Shown: one piece after another, positions 16,211 to 25,675 of the stretch | Layout of the letters: each line of letters begins with the position of its first letter | Numbering within the stretch: position 1 is the first letter of the stretch | From: Synergistaceae bacterium | GTDB lineage: Bacteria; Synergistota; Synergistia; Synergistales; Aminobacteriaceae | NCBI GenBank assembly: GCA_017439345.1 | Contig: JAFSJJ010000025.1 | Location: 1 to 45,810, forward strand | Direction of reading: 5' to 3' | DNA length: 45,810 bases | Translations under genes and position numbers: made by a program | The notes under the pieces: model-generated | Told to the model about the DNA's origin: nothing | Databases searched by the model: none | Seen by the model: only the letters and a program-made list of their open reading frames with translations

Positions 16211-17656
16211 ATGCTTCAGGAGTCAAGAATATCTAAAATATTTAACGACATTGCACTTCTACTAATAATGTTTTCACTTATTTTTTATTTGCGCTGTATA
16301 TTCAGAATACATAGAGAAACACTTATCTCAATTACATTTGCTGCCGGGATATTATGCACTGTTGTTCTTGTTTATATAGTTGCTGCACTCTCAAGGCAAA
16401 TAAAAACTGATACTGCATCGATAACTTTTTTGTTATTAACATCATTGATTATGCTTCTGATCTGGAATTATTACGTACAGGCACGGCCGGTCAGTGATTA
16501 CAGAGTTCTTTGGGAAGGCGCAGGACAAATTGTTGACGGGACATTTCATGAACGCGCTCTGAGAAAAGATGATTATTTCTGCATGTTTAATTATCAGATA
16601 GGTTATGCGTTTTACTTGTCTATACTATTCAGGCTCTTTCACGGGAGTCTTGCTGCAGCTAAAATAGTTATAATAATCGTTATAGCACTGACAAATATTA
16701 TAATTTACAAGACACTTCGCTTATATACAGGAATCAGGACATCTCTTTGCGGAGCAACTCTCTTTATGTGTTATCCGTTTATATTTATGGGTTCAGGAAT
16801 TCTGAATAATTCACATGAAGCTATGCTGTTTGAGGCACTGGCAGTTTATATGTACCTGAAATACGCTGATAATTTAAACTTTAATAGATGGTACGTATGG
16901 ATAATTACAGGATTATTTTTATATCTTGCTGTGTTCATGCGTCCAACGGCAATAGTCATTGTAATTGCAATTTTTATTCTCTCTATTTTGAAAGCACTTC
17001 TTTATAGAGATAAAGCATATATCTTAATTGCAGTAATTACTATAACAGCGTACTTGATCATAAACAGTGCAGTAAATAATATATTCATTGCTTCAGGTCT
17101 TGCACCTTATGGACTGAATACTAATAATTTGTGGTTCAAGCTGTCTCTCGGTCTCACAGGGAACGGCATTACAAATCAGTATACAACAAGTGCAGAATAT
17201 ACGAATCTTTATTATGATCTCAAATTTTACGGCTTTAATTACGATGCGTACAAGGCTGCTGCTCAGAATTATATTAATACTATATTACGGACGAAAACTT
17301 TTGACATCATCAAATTTGTATACAGAAAAATGGTATACTTCTCCGGTTCATTTGATAATCAGTTCGGTTACATAGGTATTGACTTTGCTAGACGCTATCC
17401 TGTAATGATAAATATATTAAATATTTCCGGGATATGCATATATTTTTTGAGCGTCTTGTTTTCTGGTATTCGGTGCTGCACAAGAAAGATTCTGAGACTA
17501 AATGAAATTGCGCTGCCTGCATTAATCTTCGGCGGTTATTTTATCACATATATATTATTCGAGACACAGACCAGATACAGATATGAACAGTATTATATGC
17601 TATTTCTTATGGCGGTTCCTGCTATGTCTAATTTATGGAGAAGATTTAAATCTTAA
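16211..17656 (+). CDS. Polytopic membrane protein, GT-C glycosyltransferase-like
   Basis: About 481 residues with roughly 11-12 hydrophobic helices. After helix 3 there is an acidic loop PVSDYRVLWEGAGQIVDGTF, and a large loop between late helices carries several aromatic residues; this layout resembles dolichyl- or undecaprenyl-phosphate-sugar-dependent GT-C (GT39/PMT-like) enzymes that glycosylate cell-envelope molecules. It is not a firm family match. The ATG at 16199 abuts AGGAG (16194-16198), so the ATG at 16211, 12 nt away, is preferred. The gene is AT-richer than its neighbours. It sits after rlmD and ends at a terminator. Confidence 0.65.
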   Translation: MLQESRISKIFNDIALLLIMFSLIFYLRCIFRIHRETLISITFAAGILCTVVLVYIVAALSRQIKTDTASITFLLLTSLIMLLIWNYYVQARPVSDYRVLWEGAGQIVDGTFHERALRKDDYFCMFNYQIGYAFYLSILFRLFHGSLAAAKIVIIIVIALTNIIIYKTLRLYTGIRTSLCGATLFMCYPFIFMGSGILNNSHEAMLFEALAVYMYLKYADNLNFNRWYVWIITGLFLYLAVFMRPTAIVIVIAIFILSILKALLYRDKAYILIAVITITAYLIINSAVNNIFIASGLAPYGLNTNNLWFKLSLGLTGNGITNQYTTSAEYTNLYYDLKFYGFNYDAYKAAAQNYINTILRTKTFDIIKFVYRKMVYFSGSFDNQFGYIGIDFARRYPVMINILNISGICIYFLSVLFSGIRCCTRKILRLNEIALPALIFGGYFITYILFETQTRYRYEQYYMLFLMAVPAMSNLWRRFKS

Positions 17657-17665
17657 AGAAAATTT

Positions 17666-17700
17666 TACCGGCTGGGTCAATGAAGGCTCAACCGGTTTAT
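17666..17700. terminator. Bidirectional terminator
   Basis: ACCGG (17666-17670) pairs with CCGGT (17691-17695), with further partial pairing of the inner TGGGT and GCTCA. T residues follow on the plus strand and AAAATTTT precedes. It separates the GT-C-like gene from the converging dehydrogenase. Confidence 0.6.
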
Positions 17701-17703
17701 TAT

Positions 17704-19299
17704 TTACGCTAAGTACTTGTGAAGAGTCTTTCTCACTGCTCCGACTCCTGCAATTTCCTCACTGAACATTAACTCAATCTTTTCACCTATACCGGCCTCA
17801 TAGAGATTTACTCCGAAAATATTTGCGTTGCTAAGTATCGGCTTAAGCTGTCCTGTTAAAGTCTCAGGCTTCCCAAGTTCGACTCCTGCAAGCTGTTGAG
17901 TCAACTCCTGATTCAATGGATCCGGTGAAAGTTCGTAATTCCTGCCTTCATCATCGAGAGCTAATAAATATCTCAGCCACCCCGTTATAGCAAGCGGTAT
18001 AGCCTTCAACTTCTCTGCTGAACCGTAACGCGAAACGTAAGCCTTGATTGTCTCACCGAATCTGAATGCGAGTCCCTGTGAAATATCCGTAGCTATTCTT
18101 GCGCTGGTATCGCCTAAATAGGGGTTAGGGAAGCGGACATTCATGCACTCATCGAGAAATTTTGCGGGTGAAATAATTCCGGGATCTTCAACAACGGGCA
18201 ACGCTTCAACGTAACCGACCTGACGCGCGAGTTCTGCCAAATCTTTATCGTGCATTCCATCAGCAAAAAACTCATAGCCTAACATTCTGTCATAAGTACA
18301 CAAAGCCGAATGAATAGGATTCAAGCAGGCAGTAACCTTCATGCGTTCTGACAAGTTCACGGTCTTGCGGTCAGTCATGTAGACTCCAGCTCTTTCAAGG
18401 GGCGGTCTTCCGTTTGGGAAGTTATCTTCTATTACGAGATATTCAGGGGCTTCTGCATTGACAAACGGAGCTATATACGTTCTCTTTGACGTTATAACCG
18501 TGTTCATGTCCTCAACGCCTGAGTCAGATAACATTTTGCCTACATCATCAGACGGCCGGGGCGTTATCTTGTCTATCATAGTCCAGTTAAATGCAATCTT
18601 GCTCTCATCTTTGACGTAAGCAATAAACTCACTGGGAACGAAATTTTTAGCCTGCCAAGTTTCAGCGGTCTCTATGATGCTCTCGCGTAACTTTCTGCCG
18701 TTCTGAGATACATTATCCATTGAGACGAGCGCGAGAGGTTTTGCTCCTGCCTTGAATCTCTCGAATAACATAGCCGTAACTATTGCCATTGCTCCGGAGG
18801 GCTTATCGGGGTTGTTCATGTCGGACTCAACGAACTTGAAATATTTGCCGTCCGAACCGTGAAGAGCGTAACCCTTCTCTGTTATCGTGAATGATACGAG
18901 CTGCAATCCGGGATTCGTGAATATCTGCTTTAATCTCTCCCAGTCTTCAGGAGCTTTCAGAGCCTCACACAATGAGCCGAGAACTCTTTTATCTGTCCTG
19001 CCGTCCTCATGAAGAGTCACTGACAGAGCAAGATTATCAAACGGTTTATAAATTTTATCTACAACGTCATAGTCAAAAGTCTCAACGCAGGTTATTCCCC
19101 TGTCTAATAATCCTTCACGAATTAACTTATCAGCTATGCCCCCGATAAAGATTCTAAATATGTTGCCGATTCCAAAGTGAACCCATTTAGGATCTCGTCT
19201 CGTGTTCTCTGCTAACTCTTCAGGATTGTACGAGGGAAGCTCAATATTTGCAGCCTTCCATGAGTCAGAATCCTTCAAGCCGTCATAAGTCAGCTTCAT
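17704..19299 (-). CDS. Mannitol dehydrogenase/fructuronate reductase family enzyme
   Basis: 531 residues, typical of the long-chain mannitol dehydrogenase family. The N-terminal nucleotide-binding region has VHFGIGNIFRIF (about 40-51), and the catalytic K-(x)5-N-x2-H is visible in KVTACLNPIH (about 345-354). Members reduce D-fructuronate to D-mannonate (UxuB) or oxidise mannitol, arabinitol or altronate. The locus contains a polyol-type ABC transporter and other dehydrogenases, so a polyol or sugar-acid substrate is likely, but I cannot choose one. The start overlaps the stop of the upstream Zn-dehydrogenase by one base. It is the last gene of the operon. Confidence 0.85.
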   Translation of the reverse strand: MKLTYDGLKDSDSWKAANIELPSYNPEELAENTRRDPKWVHFGIGNIFRIFIGGIADKLIREGLLDRGITCVETFDYDVVDKIYKPFDNLALSVTLHEDGRTDKRVLGSLCEALKAPEDWERLKQIFTNPGLQLVSFTITEKGYALHGSDGKYFKFVESDMNNPDKPSGAMAIVTAMLFERFKAGAKPLALVSMDNVSQNGRKLRESIIETAETWQAKNFVPSEFIAYVKDESKIAFNWTMIDKITPRPSDDVGKMLSDSGVEDMNTVITSKRTYIAPFVNAEAPEYLVIEDNFPNGRPPLERAGVYMTDRKTVNLSERMKVTACLNPIHSALCTYDRMLGYEFFADGMHDKDLAELARQVGYVEALPVVEDPGIISPAKFLDECMNVRFPNPYLGDTSARIATDISQGLAFRFGETIKAYVSRYGSAEKLKAIPLAITGWLRYLLALDDEGRNYELSPDPLNQELTQQLAGVELGKPETLTGQLKPILSNANIFGVNLYEAGIGEKIELMFSEEIAGVGAVRKTLHKYLA

Positions 19300-20351
19300 T
19301 ATTCGTCGTTCTCCTCTGGGTCAACGTCAACAATAACTTTCATAGTATTTTCGCGATTATTGTCAATGAACTCATACGCTTTAGGCCAGTCCTTGAATGC
19401 AAAGTGGGCAGTACGTAAGGGCTTGAGCTGAATCTTGCCTTCCTGGACGAATTTTATAGCGTCAACAAAATCTTCATGCCTGTACATCATTGAAGTATTC
19501 AAATCTAATTCTGAGTCATTGAGCTTGGCCAGGTCAATATTAGCCTTTTTCCCAAACACTGCGACTAAAATTATAGTGCTGCCTTTGCGTGCGTTCTGGA
19601 TAGCCTGATCCATAGTTATATCACTGCCTGCACACTCGTAAGCAACATCGTATTTATCAGGGCCGAATGTATCAAGTACTGCCTGCTTGTAGTCATTTTT
19701 TATGGTGTTGACAACTACATCAGCTCCGAGAGATTTTGCAAGTTCAAGCCTTCCGTCTGAAATGTCCGTTGCCATGACCTTAGCAGCTCCCAAAGCCTTT
19801 AACGACTGAATTAATAATATCCCAATAGGTCCGCAGCCCAGAACTACAGCGTTGCAGCCTTTGACATCAGGGAATCTCTTTGCAGCATGAACGGTAACAG
19901 CAAGAGGTTCCATCATTGCGCCGTCAGAATAGCTTAACTCATCGGGAAGGGGTGTAACTTTGCTCTCATCGATTGCAAAATATTCGCTGCCTGTTCCTGT
20001 GGTCTGGAAACCGAAAACTTTAAGACTCTCGCACAAATTATATTTTCCGTGTAAACATGGGTAGCACCTTCCGCAGACTACTTGAGGCTCAAGGACTACT
20101 CTGTCGCCGGGCTTGAACTTCTTTGCATACTCTCCGCACTTGACAACCTGAGCACTGACTTCATGACCCTGTACTATTGGATATGAAGTATAAGGGTGGG
20201 TGCCGTGATAAACGTGAATGTCAGAACCGCAGATACCTATACGCTTAATCTTGACTAGTACTTGATCCGGGCCGGGTTCGGGTACGTCTACTTCTCTGAA
20301 TATTATTTTCTTGGGTTCAAGCATTACTTCTTGAGTCATTTTCTCTGACAT
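19299..20351 (-). CDS. Zinc-dependent medium-chain dehydrogenase, sorbitol dehydrogenase-like
   Basis: 350 residues. Catalytic zinc ligands are in GICGSDIH and GHEVS. Four structural-zinc cysteines are in CGRCYPCLHGKYNLC (about 94-108). The Rossmann motif is VLGCGPIG (about 170-177), followed by an acidic ATDIS segment that favours NAD. Sorbitol, xylitol and L-iditol dehydrogenases share this layout. It probably oxidises a polyol taken up by the ABC transporter encoded upstream in the same operon. TTAAGGAGG lies ahead of the ATG. Exact substrate is unknown. Confidence 0.88.
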   Translation of the reverse strand: MSEKMTQEVMLEPKKIIFREVDVPEPGPDQVLVKIKRIGICGSDIHVYHGTHPYTSYPIVQGHEVSAQVVKCGEYAKKFKPGDRVVLEPQVVCGRCYPCLHGKYNLCESLKVFGFQTTGTGSEYFAIDESKVTPLPDELSYSDGAMMEPLAVTVHAAKRFPDVKGCNAVVLGCGPIGILLIQSLKALGAAKVMATDISDGRLELAKSLGADVVVNTIKNDYKQAVLDTFGPDKYDVAYECAGSDITMDQAIQNARKGSTIILVAVFGKKANIDLAKLNDSELDLNTSMMYRHEDFVDAIKFVQEGKIQLKPLRTAHFAFKDWPKAYEFIDNNRENTMKVIVDVDPEENDE

Positions 20352-20376
20352 GATAAAAATTTTCCTCCTTAATTAA

Positions 20377-20925
20377 TCATTTACTGCTTAACCGCGAGTA
20401 TTCCAGCTTGCAGAGTGGATCATAATTAATAAGCTCATCATAAAGTGCCTTAATCCATATCTGCATGTTATCCCGCAAATTTTCCTGACGCGCTATGCCT
20501 TCCGACATCTGCCAAATATCAAGACACGCTTTAATAACTTTCTCGTCATCGCTTGCCTGTTTCAGTCCCATTAAAGAACTCGCGTAACCTGAACTCTTGC
20601 ACGTAGACAAATAACGCCTCGCAACGTTTCTATATTCGCGATAAATAAATTCATGATGTGAGTCATTATCTGCGTGAAGTTCCTTAAGAATTCCCCGGAC
20701 TTCTTTATTTCTCGATGACTTGAACAGCCTCCATTGTCCGTATAGCATCTCAAGACATATAGCGCGCCACAGCCATACGTCTTTATTATCTCTATAGCGT
20801 TCAGAGTAAAGCCTGTGCAGATATTGTGAATCTTCATCGTCCTGCATAGCGTTTAGAATTTCGAGTCGTCTCGCCGGGTCTAACTCGCTGAAATAGTCAT
20901 TAAATCTTGCGTCAATCTCGTACAT
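20377..20925 (-). CDS. Conserved helical protein of unknown function (DUF6553-like) in the polyol operon
   Basis: 182 residues from the ATG at 20925 (MYEIDARFNDYF), 11 nt after GGAG (20940-20937); the open frame extends to 20982 and another ATG at 20934 is only 2 nt from the GGAG. The protein is soluble, helical and rich in Arg, Glu, Tyr and Leu, with no signal peptide and no obvious catalytic motif. The start resembles the DUF6553 family as I remember it, which I cannot verify here. It lies between the permease gene and the Zn-dehydrogenase on the same strand, with gaps of 66 and 25 nt, so a role in the same sugar pathway is likely. Confidence 0.65.
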   Translation of the reverse strand: MYEIDARFNDYFSELDPARRLEILNAMQDDEDSQYLHRLYSERYRDNKDVWLWRAICLEMLYGQWRLFKSSRNKEVRGILKELHADNDSHHEFIYREYRNVARRYLSTCKSSGYASSLMGLKQASDDEKVIKACLDIWQMSEGIARQENLRDNMQIWIKALYDELINYDPLCKLEYSRLSSK

Positions 20926-20991
20926 GTTAAACATTGCTCCTATCAAAAAATTTTCGTGATTAATTCTACATGACAGGAGCATGAAATTTTA

Positions 20992-22008
20992 TTATCCTGC
21001 GTTGCGTTTCTTAGAGAAGCAGTCAAAGCCTACAGCAATAGCAAGCACCAAGCCTTGAACTACCATTTGAGTATATTCGCTGACGTTCATCATGACCATT
21101 CCGCTTTTGAGTGAGCCGATTATCAACACGCCTGCAATGACTCCTGACATATGGCCGATACCTCCTGCGACTGAGACACCGCCGAGAACTACGCAAGTTA
21201 TAACCTCGAACTCAAAGCCTACTAACGATGAAGCCTGCGCCGAACCTGTACGCGATAAAACTATAATGCCTGCAAGTCCTGCAAAGAAGCCTGATAACGC
21301 GTAAATCAAATATTTCATTTTGCTGACTCGAATTCCTGATAACTCCGAAGCCTCTTCATTGCCTCCGATTGCATAGAAGTAACGCCCGAAGTATGATTTA
21401 TTCAGAATGAAACTGCCGATAGCAAAACATATAACCATGATTATTGCACAGACAGGGATTAAGCCTATACCGGTTTTAGGGAATATTGACCAGTGATTGA
21501 GAGTCCATCTTGCAAAGAAACTCAGTGTCGGATTACCGTTGAGTCCTACTTCAGGAGCATATCTCAAAACGTCAGGAATAGGGAGACCTCCTGATAATAT
21601 ATATGCGAGTCCCCTGAATATAGTCTGTGAAGCAAACGTTGCTATAATCGCAGGGATTCCGATTGTCGAGACCATGAAGCCGTTCAAGACTCCGATTAAC
21701 GTAGCCATGATGATAGATACGAGAATTGCAAGCCACATGTTCCAGCCTAGATTCATCATTAAATACGCGCAGACTACATTAACGAGAACGACTATTGAAG
21801 CTATAGATAAATCAATGCCCGCAATGAGAATAACGAACGTCATACCGATTGAAGCTATACCGTAATAAGAAACCTGGCGCGAAATATTAATTATATTGGG
21901 AAGGCTCAGGAATTTAGGATTAAAGTACGCGAAAATTGCTATCTCTATTATGAACACAAGCCATATTGCATTTTGCTTGAATGCTGCTGCGAATCTATTT
22001 TGTTCCAT
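20992..22008 (-). CDS. Ribose-type sugar ABC transporter permease
   Basis: 338 residues with about ten membrane helices. The BPD_transp_2 features are present: GIDLSIASIVVL (about 64-75), STIGIPAIIATFA (about 114-126) and the EAA-like region IGGNEEASELSGIRVSKMKY. It pairs with the ATPase (3 nt upstream) and the binding protein to import an unphosphorylated sugar or polyol. It belongs to the RbsC/XylH/AraH group; substrate cannot be read from the sequence. Confidence 0.92.
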   Translation of the reverse strand: MEQNRFAAAFKQNAIWLVFIIEIAIFAYFNPKFLSLPNIINISRQVSYYGIASIGMTFVILIAGIDLSIASIVVLVNVVCAYLMMNLGWNMWLAILVSIIMATLIGVLNGFMVSTIGIPAIIATFASQTIFRGLAYILSGGLPIPDVLRYAPEVGLNGNPTLSFFARWTLNHWSIFPKTGIGLIPVCAIIMVICFAIGSFILNKSYFGRYFYAIGGNEEASELSGIRVSKMKYLIYALSGFFAGLAGIIVLSRTGSAQASSLVGFEFEVITCVVLGGVSVAGGIGHMSGVIAGVLIIGSLKSGMVMMNVSEYTQMVVQGLVLAIAVGFDCFSKKRNAG

Positions 22009-22011
22009 TTA

Positions 22012-23568
22012 CTATATTGCCTCCTTCTTGTTCTCTGGGATGACTCCTGAAGCGTAAGTCATGATTGTATCTGCGTTGAATTCGTCCTTGTGAAGCTCGC
22101 CCATCATTTTCCCTTCTGCAAGAACAACGATTCTGTCGGACATTCCGATTAACTCCTCCATTTCAGACGAAATCATGAGGACTGCGACTCCGTCTTCCAC
22201 TAAGTCATTAATTAACTTGTAGATCTCGAACTTTGCACCGACATCAATACCTCTTGTAGGTTCATCGAATATGATTAGCTTTGACTGTGCAGCGAGCCAC
22301 TTTGCTAATATGACCTTCTGCTGGTTGCCGCCTGAAAGATTCTTTACAAGCTGATGAATACTCGGACACTTAATTTGAATATCTTCTCTATAACCTTCTG
22401 CTATTGAGTGTTCACGCTTTTTATTTATCACAGTAGCTTTTGATATGCGCTCATAAATCGGCATTGAAATATTATTCTTGATTGAATTTGTGAGTAATGC
22501 TCCGTGACGCTTTCTGTCTTCAGGTAATAAAGCTATACCGAGATTAATTGCTTCTCTGGGTGAGCGCGGGTTAATCTCCTGACCCATGAAAATTATTCTG
22601 CCTGAATCCTTTGGTCGAGAGCCGAATATTACCTGTGCTATTTCAGTCCTTCCTGCTCCGACAAGACCGCCGAGTCCTAACACTTCACCTGCATGGACTT
22701 TGAACGAAATATTTTCATCGCCGTTGCCTGAGACGTTATCAAGCTCAAGGACAACTTCATCACGTATACAAGGCTGACGGGGAGGATATTTCTGAGTCAT
22801 TTCACGGCCTACCATCAGCTTTATTAAATCATCGACTTGATTCGGAATAGTAGCGGGGTCTTTGTCAGTAATCAGCGTGTCTACATATTCGCCGTCTCTG
22901 ATAACTTCGATTCGGTCGCTGAGTCTGAATATCTCTTCTAGTCTGTGAGAAATATAAATTATTGAGACTCCTTTTGACTTCAACAGCTCGACTACTTTAA
23001 ACATGCTCTCAACTTCATTAGTAGTAAGGGGCGCGCTTGGTTCGTCCATGATTAGGACTTGAGCATTTTGCTGAATGGCCTTCGCTATCTCGACCATCTG
23101 CTGATAACCTACCGACAAATTTTTAACGAGTGTTCGGGGATTAATCTTTATATTAAGCTGCTCGAATGCCTTTGCTGCCTCTTCTTCCATTGCTTTACGG
23201 TCTATGATAATTCCGTTTTTCTTGAGAATGGGACGGCCGAGAAACATATTTTCTGCTGCTGAGAGTTCGCCGACGTTGTTAAATTCCTGATAGATAATAG
23301 CAATTCCGTTTTCAGAAGCAAGCTGTGGAGTCATCCGCGTAAATTCTTTGACTTCGCCGTCTTTATCCTTCTTGACTTTTATCTTGCCGCTTGTAGGGAT
23401 AACTGCTCCGGAACAGCATTTTATGAGAGTCGATTTACCTGCGCCGTTTTCGCCTATGAGTCCGAGAATTTCACCGCGTCTTAATTGTAACGTAACATCT
23501 TTCAGGGCGATTACTCCGGGATATTCTTTGCGAATGTGTTCGAGTTCAAGAACATAATCTTCACTCAC
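22012..23568 (-). CDS. Ribose-type sugar ABC transporter ATPase, two nucleotide-binding domains
   Basis: About 518 residues from a GTG at 23568, which follows AGGAGG; the frame is open to 23613, but that extension is the 3' half of the upstream hairpin. The first domain has Walker A GENGAGKST, signature LSVGYQQM and Walker B VLIMDEPSAPL. The second has the degenerate GLVGAGRTE, signature LSGGNQQK and Walker B IIFDEPTRGID, the usual RbsA/MglA asymmetry. It energises import of the sugar bound by the periplasmic protein encoded just upstream. A terminator-like hairpin between the two genes would lower its expression relative to the binding protein. Confidence 0.92.
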   Translation of the reverse strand: MSEDYVLELEHIRKEYPGVIALKDVTLQLRRGEILGLIGENGAGKSTLIKCCSGAVIPTSGKIKVKKDKDGEVKEFTRMTPQLASENGIAIIYQEFNNVGELSAAENMFLGRPILKKNGIIIDRKAMEEEAAKAFEQLNIKINPRTLVKNLSVGYQQMVEIAKAIQQNAQVLIMDEPSAPLTTNEVESMFKVVELLKSKGVSIIYISHRLEEIFRLSDRIEVIRDGEYVDTLITDKDPATIPNQVDDLIKLMVGREMTQKYPPRQPCIRDEVVLELDNVSGNGDENISFKVHAGEVLGLGGLVGAGRTEIAQVIFGSRPKDSGRIIFMGQEINPRSPREAINLGIALLPEDRKRHGALLTNSIKNNISMPIYERISKATVINKKREHSIAEGYREDIQIKCPSIHQLVKNLSGGNQQKVILAKWLAAQSKLIIFDEPTRGIDVGAKFEIYKLINDLVEDGVAVLMISSEMEELIGMSDRIVVLAEGKMMGELHKDEFNADTIMTYASGVIPENKKEAI

Positions 23569-23589
23569 TGTAAATTTACACCTCCTGCG

Positions 23590-23621
23590 AAAATAAAGAC
23601 TCCTGATTCGCACCAGGAGTC
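23590..23621 (-). terminator. Intercistronic hairpin, partial terminator between binding protein and ATPase
   Basis: On the minus strand GACTCCTG (23621-23614) pairs with CAGGAGTC (23605-23598) across an 8-nt loop and is followed by TTTATTTT (23597-23590). It lies 18 nt after the stop of the binding-protein gene. Such attenuators keep the periplasmic protein in excess over the membrane complex. Confidence 0.8.
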
Positions 23622-23638
23622 AGGAAATTACATGATGC

Positions 23639-24667
23639 TTATTTCATACCTGCCTGAATCTTTGCGACTGTCTCAGGAGTAATAGGAGCTACACCTCTGA
23701 AAACGTTTTTGGCTCCGACTTTATCTTCAAGAATTAATGCGAACATTGAAGCACATGACCTGCCCGTGTCCTCGTCTGAACCCTCAAAGCCGATAATACC
23801 TTTTGCCGGATACGTAGGATCTGCGAGCTGTCCTAACTGCTGCTTTGTAACGTCCGTTGTGAATACGCCCATATCTTCGGGAATTTTGCCGCCTGTTGCA
23901 ATCTGAAGAGCTTCATCTGCTCCGATCATTGCGCCTGCTCCGATTCCTGTGAAGACTTTGCAGTTCGGGTGAGCCTGTAAAATCGTCTCTACAGCGTTCT
24001 GGGCAACGTTTGCTTCAATTGCTGCTGTTTCTGCAACGATGTCATATTTACCTGCTGCCTTGTTCTCAAGTCCTATCTTGATTCCGTTAGCGCGCTCAAG
24101 TAATATAACCGTCTGAGGGTAGCCGATTATCGTAACTTCTGCCTTCTTCTCTGAGCTGTAGTGCTGATTAATAAAATCTCCTGCAAGTTCTCCGATTGCT
24201 ATTCCGAGATTCGTGTTATTAAGCACCCAGTTTGCGTCAGTGTTCGTCATAGGATCGTCCCAGCACATAACTTTGATACCGAAGTTTCTTGCTTCTGCAC
24301 ATGCGTCTTCTACTGCATTAGCGTCTGAAGGGTGAACCATTATTAAATCACAGCCTGCTGACACAAAATTTTCAATCTGGGAAATCTGAGTCGCTGAACT
24401 GTCATTACATCCTACAATCGTGTACTCAGCCCCGGCGGCCTGGAGAATTTCACCGAGTGCTGTCATGACTCCTGCCCAGTAAGCATTTTGTAATGACTGA
24501 ATAGTGATACCGATTTTCTTACCCTTGAGGACTTCAAGATTTGCCTTTGCGTAAAATTCCGGGCTTGCCTGAACGCCTTCAGTCTTGCCTGTGTCTGCTG
24601 CATAGAGAACTACGGGAGCTGCGATAACGAGAAGGGCACATAACAACGCGATAATACTTTTCTTCAT
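23639..24667 (-). CDS. Periplasmic sugar-binding protein of the ABC transporter
   Basis: 342 residues. A clear signal peptide (MKKSIIALLCALLVIAAPVV, cut near YAA-DTG) precedes a Peripl_BP_4 (RbsB-like) domain. GKKIGITIQSLQNAYW is the first strand and aromatic-ligand region; VSAGCDLIMVHPSDANA and MCWDDPMTNTDANWV form the hinge and binding cleft. Trp and Asp residues in the cleft fit a polyol or pentose/hexose ligand. Upstream is the SDR gene (45-nt gap); AGGAG precedes the ATG. Confidence 0.92.
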   Translation of the reverse strand: MKKSIIALLCALLVIAAPVVLYAADTGKTEGVQASPEFYAKANLEVLKGKKIGITIQSLQNAYWAGVMTALGEILQAAGAEYTIVGCNDSSATQISQIENFVSAGCDLIMVHPSDANAVEDACAEARNFGIKVMCWDDPMTNTDANWVLNNTNLGIAIGELAGDFINQHYSSEKKAEVTIIGYPQTVILLERANGIKIGLENKAAGKYDIVAETAAIEANVAQNAVETILQAHPNCKVFTGIGAGAMIGADEALQIATGGKIPEDMGVFTTDVTKQQLGQLADPTYPAKGIIGFEGSDEDTGRSCASMFALILEDKVGAKNVFRGVAPITPETVAKIQAGMK

Positions 24668-24712
24668 GATAAAAAATTTCTCCTTTGTGATAAAAATTTA
24701 TTAATTAGCGGA

Positions 24713-25489
24713 CTAGAAGCAGGTAAATGCTCCGTCAAGAATGAAATCTGATCCTGTAGTGAAAGTGCTTGTGTCTCCGGCCAGGTAAACGCAGATTGAC
24801 TCTAACTCTTCAGGCTTGCCTAATCTTCCCATAGGTGCCAGCTCGTTCCATTTTGCAATTAGGGGCTTCAAGAATTCAGAACTTAACGTTAAATCTGTGC
24901 CGATATAACCTGGACTTATTGAATTGACTCTGACTCCGCGCTTTGCCCACTCGATAGCAAGTGATTTAGTGAGCTGTATTACTCCTGCCTTTGACGCGTT
25001 GTAGGCGCACTGAGGCTGGGGAACGTTGACGATATGAGCAGACATTGACGCAGTATTGATAATCGAACCTCCGCCGTGTTCGAGCATGTATTTGCCTGCT
25101 ATTGTGTCAGTGAGAAATACGCTGTTGAGATTGACATCAATATTCTTTTTCCACTGAGCATAAGTCATCTTTTCAGCAGCTTCGTTGATGCAAATTCCTG
25201 CGTTGGCGTGGCAAAAGTCAAGCCCTCCGAGTTCAGCCACGACCTTGTCAACCATTGCTTGAACCTGTGCTTCGTCAGTAACATCACACTTGATGGCTAT
25301 AACTTTGCGCCCTGTTGACTCTGCAATTTCCTTAGCTGTCTTCTCTGCTTCGGTTATGTCCATGTCAACGATGGCAATATCTGCTCCTGCCTCTGCAAAA
25401 GCTGTAGCCGTACATTTGCCTATGCCGCGTGCTGCACCTGTGACGAAACCTTTTTTGCCGTCAAGACGCATTTTTTCGACAATACCCAA
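24713..25489 (-). CDS. Short-chain dehydrogenase/reductase, polyol dehydrogenase type
   Basis: 258 residues. The NAD(P) motif is TGAARGIG (about 17-24), with CHANAGI, the catalytic Ser in INTASMSAH and YNASK (about 163-167). The acidic residue IVDMD after beta-strand 2 favours NAD. It resembles sorbitol, arabinitol and galactitol dehydrogenases. It starts with TTG at 25489, about 8 nt after GGGAGGGG; an ATG at 25471 is the alternative. It is the first gene of the operon, divergent from the ROK regulator. Confidence 0.87.
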   Translation of the reverse strand: MGIVEKMRLDGKKGFVTGAARGIGKCTATAFAEAGADIAIVDMDITEAEKTAKEIAESTGRKVIAIKCDVTDEAQVQAMVDKVVAELGGLDFCHANAGICINEAAEKMTYAQWKKNIDVNLNSVFLTDTIAGKYMLEHGGGSIINTASMSAHIVNVPQPQCAYNASKAGVIQLTKSLAIEWAKRGVRVNSISPGYIGTDLTLSSEFLKPLIAKWNELAPMGRLGKPEELESICVYLAGDTSTFTTGSDFILDGAFTCF

Positions 25490-25581
25490 ATAAGACCCCT
25501 CCCAATAAAAATTTAATTATGCAAAGAGGAAGTTACGAGGAATATATTATTTAATTATGTAAAATGGTTTTGTAAAATTGG

Positions 25582-25619
25582 TTGACATAAAGATACAAGA
25601 ATTATTATTATTTGTCAAC
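25582..25619. promoter_or_regulatory. Inverted repeat in the divergent promoter region, candidate ROK operator
   Basis: GTTGACA begins at 25581 and TGTCAAC ends at 25619, a perfect 7-bp inverted repeat around an AT-rich 25-nt centre. The region 25490-25675 separates the polyol operon from its divergent regulator and also holds a TATAAT (25629-25634). Such a widely spaced palindrome would suit a dimeric winged-helix regulator acting on both promoters. Confidence 0.4.
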
Positions 25620-25675
25620 GAGAAAATATATAATATACACATAAATTTTCAGGAGGTTTCTTATTCACTCGCAGC

